In this document: positions 6,426-8,635 of the stretch, one piece after another
Numbering within the stretch: position 1 is the stretch's first letter
Layout of the letters: each line of letters begins with the position of its first letter
NCBI GenBank assembly: GCA_902767195.1
Contig: CACXGS010000043.1
Coordinates: forward strand, 1 to 8,635
DNA length: 8,635 nt
Origin: an uncultured Lachnospiraceae bacterium
GTDB lineage: Bacteria > Bacillota_A > Clostridia > Lachnospirales > Lachnospiraceae
Direction of reading: 5' to 3'
Translations under genes and position numbers: made by a program
The notes under the pieces: model-generated
What the model was told of the DNA's origin: nothing
What the model saw: the letters and a program-made list of their open reading frames with translations, nothing else
Database searches by the model: none

Positions 6426-6848
6426 TCAGAGCATTTTTCCTGAATAGTCATAGACCGGCATGGCTTCCAGGTCATAGTCGGCAAGCTCTGCTAAAGTGAT
6501 ATTGCTATGGCATCCGCAGTGCATCATCAGATTGGAATCCTTTCCTTCGACGTGTACCAGTATAACCGGCTTTCCGACGGCGTAGGCGTATCCGCATTCC
6601 CATGCGGTTCCGCTATCACTGTAGTTGCCATAGTAGAGAACCAGTACCCTGTCACACTCATCCATCCCTGCTCTGTCAATCTCAAAGATCTTTCTTGCCC
6701 ATGCCATTGTATCGGGTTCCTCGTCTTCCACCGTATAACGCATGGGGCTGAAAAAAGGGATTCCCTTTTTAGTCAGGAGCCTTTCCACATACTCGATATT
6801 CCTGATCTCCTCTTCATTAAAAAATGGTCCTGCTATATATATCTTCAT
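6426..6848 (-). CDS. Nucleoside 2-deoxyribosyltransferase family protein
   Basis: A 140-residue cytoplasmic enzyme of the nucleoside deoxyribosyltransferase family, which moves 2-deoxyribose between bases in purine and pyrimidine salvage or hydrolyses the N-glycosidic bond. It begins with the family's nucleotide-fold strand KIYIAGPFF. Three active-site acids are spaced as in the Lactobacillus enzymes: D58 (IDRAGMDECD), D78 and the likely nucleophile E84 in DSGTAWECGYA; the 20- and 6-residue spacings match the D72/D92/E98 pattern as I recall it. A GKPV strand follows. The ATG at 6848 is preceded by GGAGGAG with good spacing; an in-frame GTG at 6860 would put that site inside the gene, so I prefer 6848. 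It lies 45 bp downstream of the cstA-like gene with no hairpin between, suggesting one operon. Transferase versus hydrolase activity is not decidable. Confidence 0.92.
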   Translation of the reverse strand: MKIYIAGPFFNEEEIRNIEYVERLLTKKGIPFFSPMRYTVEDEEPDTMAWARKIFEIDRAGMDECDRVLVLYYGNYSDSGTAWECGYAYAVGKPVILVHVEGKDSNLMMHCGCHSNITLAELADYDLEAMPVYDYSGKML

Positions 6849-6893
6849 GGTCTCCTCCACCTCTTATGATAATCCTGGTTCAGTCTTTGTCTT

Positions 6894-8309
6894 TTAGGTG
6901 TCACTTTGTTCTCCCTTACTCTTTATCAGATACAGGGCAAAAGCTGCCAGAGCACAGATCAGGCCGACAGGATAGCCGATCTTAATGCTCAGGCGAAGTC
7001 CTTCCTGTGCTATAAGAATATAAGTGACGCTGACTGCTGTCATAAAAGAGGCCGGTATTGCGGTTATAAGAGAAATATATTTTTTCCCATGACTTTTCAT
7101 CAGGTAGGCAGTAGCAACCCACAGAGATATCATGGCCAGAGTCTGGTTGCTCCAGGAAAAATAGCGCCAGAGAGCATTAAAGTTCAACTGAGTCAATACG
7201 GCACCCAGGCCAAGCAGCGGCAGGGTTATAATGAGCCGGTTGCGAATCTGTTTCTGATCCAGTCCTGTGATCTCAGCCAGGATCAGGCGGGCCGAACGAA
7301 ATGCAGTGTCACCGGATGTAATGGGGCAGGCAACAACGCCCACAATTGCCAGTACTCCGCCAATCGTTCCCAGTACTCCGGTGGATATTTCATAAACAAC
7401 ACCGGACTGGCCCAGATTGGTCAGGGCGTTTTGCAGACCGCCGGTGGCCCCGTAAAAGGCAACACCACCTGCCGCCCAGATCAGAGCAATCACTGATTCC
7501 GAAAGCATGGCTCCGTAAAATACTCTGCGTCCCATTTTTTCAGATTTAATACACTTGGATATCATCGGTGACTGGGTGGCGTGGAATCCGGAGATTGCAC
7601 CGCAGGCAACCGTTATGAACATAACCGGCCAGATGGGATAGCCTTCCGGATGCAGGTTCGCAAGAGTAATCTCCGGCACAGTGTATCCCCCGGCGATAAT
7701 TCCCCCAAGGATACCTGCCGCCATGATAATCAGTACGACCCCAAAAACCGGGTAAAACCTTCCGATTACCTGATCGATGGGTAAAAGTGTAGCCAGTATA
7801 TAGTAGATCAGTATAACAACAATCCAGAAACCGGTACCCATAAACTTTGGCGTCAGCAAAGCCAGAAGTGCAGCAGGAGAATTGACAAAGACCGCGCCGG
7901 TCAGTACCAGGAGCACGATGGAAAAGAGACGCATGATCCACTTTGCGGTATTACCGAGATAGATTCCGCTAAGCTCCGCTATGGAAGCCCCATCGTGCCG
8001 CTCTGAGATCATCCCGGACATATAATCGTGCACACCACCCGCCAGGACGGCGCCAAAAACGATCCAGAGAAAAACTACCGGTCCGAAACAGGCTCCCATC
8101 AAGGCACCGAAAATCGGTCCGGTACCAGCTATATTAAGTAACTGTACCAGGAAAGCTTTCCAGGTCGGCATCGGGATAAAATCCACACCGTCCTGCCTTG
8201 TATAAGCCGGGGTCTTGCGGTCATCCGGACCGAAAACCCACTCAATCAGCCTGCCATAAATAAAATATCCGCCGATCAGTACCAATAAAGATATAATTAA
8301 TGAAATCAT
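6894..8309 (-). CDS. cstA: CstA-family carbon starvation protein (pyruvate/peptide transporter)
   Basis: A 471-residue integral membrane protein of the CstA family, short class found in Firmicutes (the E. coli proteins are about 700 residues). Family members take up pyruvate, and peptide uptake has also been reported. The sequence is almost entirely hydrophobic helices. It shows the conserved N-terminal CstA block: LNIAGTGPIFGALMGACFG, then AVLAGGVHDYMSGMISERHDGASIAEL. A second conserved region, ISGFHATQSPMISKC, lies mid-protein. The tail is charged (KSKGEQSDT). I chose the ATG at 8309, preceded by AAAAGGTG; a GTG at 8318 in the same frame is possible and would add three residues. The leader is about 110 nt if the promoter at 8424-8452 is right. 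The downstream deoxyribosyltransferase gene is probably co-transcribed, a pairing that could connect sugar-carbon use with nucleoside breakdown, but this is inference. Confidence 0.95.
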   Translation of the reverse strand: MISLIISLLVLIGGYFIYGRLIEWVFGPDDRKTPAYTRQDGVDFIPMPTWKAFLVQLLNIAGTGPIFGALMGACFGPVVFLWIVFGAVLAGGVHDYMSGMISERHDGASIAELSGIYLGNTAKWIMRLFSIVLLVLTGAVFVNSPAALLALLTPKFMGTGFWIVVILIYYILATLLPIDQVIGRFYPVFGVVLIIMAAGILGGIIAGGYTVPEITLANLHPEGYPIWPVMFITVACGAISGFHATQSPMISKCIKSEKMGRRVFYGAMLSESVIALIWAAGGVAFYGATGGLQNALTNLGQSGVVYEISTGVLGTIGGVLAIVGVVACPITSGDTAFRSARLILAEITGLDQKQIRNRLIITLPLLGLGAVLTQLNFNALWRYFSWSNQTLAMISLWVATAYLMKSHGKKYISLITAIPASFMTAVSVTYILIAQEGLRLSIKIGYPVGLICALAAFALYLIKSKGEQSDT

Positions 8310-8423
8310 GGTTTTCACCTTTTACCTTTCCTAAATGTAATCACGCGATGTCCCGATTATTTTTTAACTCATTTTCTCAATCCTTTCATCGTTTATTGTC
8401 TTTTATTTATTATCATCTCATCC

Positions 8424-8452
8424 ATTATAACGATTCTTGAAGGAAGCCGCAA
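8424..8452 (-). promoter_or_regulatory. Predicted promoter of the cstA operon
   Basis: On the minus strand TTGCGG (8447-8452) is followed after 17 bp by a perfect TATAAT (8424-8429). The resulting leader of about 110 nt (8310-8418) is AT-rich and contains only tiny ORFs. The -35 matches the consensus at three of six bases and touches the hairpin at 8449-8478, so a bound regulator or structure could influence it. Confidence 0.48.
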
Positions 8453-8478
8453 GGGCCTTTCAATCAGGAAGGCCTTGC
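8449..8478. repeat. Inverted repeat abutting the cstA promoter
   Basis: GCAAGG (8449-8454) pairs with CCTTGC (8473-8478) and, after one unpaired G, CCTTTC (8456-8461) pairs with GGAAGG (8467-8472) with one wobble; the loop is AATCA. It overlaps the predicted -35 box of cstA. It has no T-run and could be a protein-binding dyad or the remains of a terminator. Confidence 0.45.
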
Positions 8479-8500
8479 TCTTCTGGCCTGAAGACAAAAG

Positions 8501-8551
8501 AAATGCTCTGCCAATCAGATGGTGTGTTACCCATCAATCAGCAGAGCATTT
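8501..8551 (-). terminator. Terminator of the gene entering from the right edge
   Basis: AAATGCTCTGC (8501-8511) and GCAGAGCATTT (8541-8551) form an 11-bp stem. The 29-nt interior can form a second small stem, GATGG (8518-8522) with CCATC (8531-8535). On the minus strand the stem starts 15 nt after the stop codon at 8567 and is followed by TTTCTTTTG, as expected for an intrinsic terminator. It separates that gene from the cstA promoter. The plus side also has a T-run (TTTTT), so it may work in both directions. The long interior is unusual. Confidence 0.6.
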
Positions 8552-8566
8552 TTATCATATTCATTT

Positions 8567-8635
8567 TTATCGTTCTATATATTTTTTCAGGAAAACTTCA
8601 ATTCCGTCATCGTCATTTCCGGATGTGACATAAAG
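8567..8635 (-). CDS. C-terminal end of a probable Cof-type HAD-IIB phosphatase (5' part outside window)
   Basis: The last 22 codons of a frame open at the right window edge read LYVTSGNDDDGIEVFLKKYIER and end in TAA (8567-8569). The pattern YVT-x-x-N-D-x-DG followed by an amphipathic helix is typical of the extreme C-terminus of Cof-type sugar-phosphate/phosphoribitol-like HAD phosphatases (family knowledge). A terminator hairpin follows 15 nt after the stop, supporting a real gene end. The catalytic domain is not in the window, so the call rests on a short tail. Confidence 0.6.
   Translation of the reverse strand, partial: LYVTSGNDDDGIEVFLKKYIER

Noticed and set aside
6410..6438. Possible terminator between the convergent ygjP-like and deoxyribosyltransferase genes (TGC...GCATTTTT)
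   Set aside because: Only three base pairs are contiguous at the outer arm and the CAGCTG core is a short self-complement; the stem is too weak to call.
8310..8400. Tiny ORFs in the cstA leader as regulatory peptides or a riboswitch
   Set aside because: The frames are only 2-6 codons long, have no good ribosome binding site, and no known riboswitch core or terminator is visible in the leader.

Overview
The window looks like chromosomal DNA of an anaerobic, Gram-positive Clostridia-type bacterium. The evidence is the mix of genes (a short CstA-type transporter, a secreted CotH-family protein with an InlB-type repeat and a very basic C-terminus, a DHA3-like MFS pump), the strong purine-rich ribosome binding sites and TTGACA/TATAAT-like promoters. 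No rRNA, tRNA, CRISPR array, insertion sequence, integrase or phage gene is visible. The organism assignment is an inference from gene style, not a database match.

Left part (1-1585, minus strand): an MFS efflux-type transporter cut by the window edge and, upstream of it, a TetR-family regulator. A near-identical 17-bp palindrome (ACCGACA-N3-TGTCGGT) lies just downstream of the predicted -10 of each gene, so the regulator probably represses both itself and the pump. Next to this (1652-1759, plus strand) is a 35-codon remnant of the 3' end of a methionine sulfoxide reductase gene (msrA). Its end carries the ribosome binding site of a YjjG-type HAD nucleotidase (1765-2475).

Middle part (2487-6409): a 937-residue secreted CotH-kinase-family protein (minus) converges on the HAD gene with 11 bp between them. 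It lies 32 bp downstream of a small MazG-like nucleotide pyrophosphohydrolase gene, probably in one transcript. Divergent from that pair is a YgjP-type HExxH metal-dependent hydrolase. The divergent intergenic region holds a strong 11-bp hairpin that buries a consensus Shine-Dalgarno sequence, with a possible short leader ORF.

Right part (6426-8635, minus strand): a CstA-family transporter is followed by a nucleoside 2-deoxyribosyltransferase 45 bp downstream, probably an operon. Upstream of cstA are its promoter, a hairpin, a terminator and the last 22 codons of what looks like a Cof-type HAD phosphatase leaving the window.

Four of the genes (YjjG-like, MazG-like, YgjP-like, deoxyribosyltransferase) belong to families that act on nucleotides or nucleosides, several of them in nucleotide-pool cleaning, but they sit in at least four transcription units. 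I see no clear new defence or mobile system. The most unusual items are the matched operator pair, the msrA scar, the hairpin upstream of the YgjP gene and the CotH protein's domain layout and charge.
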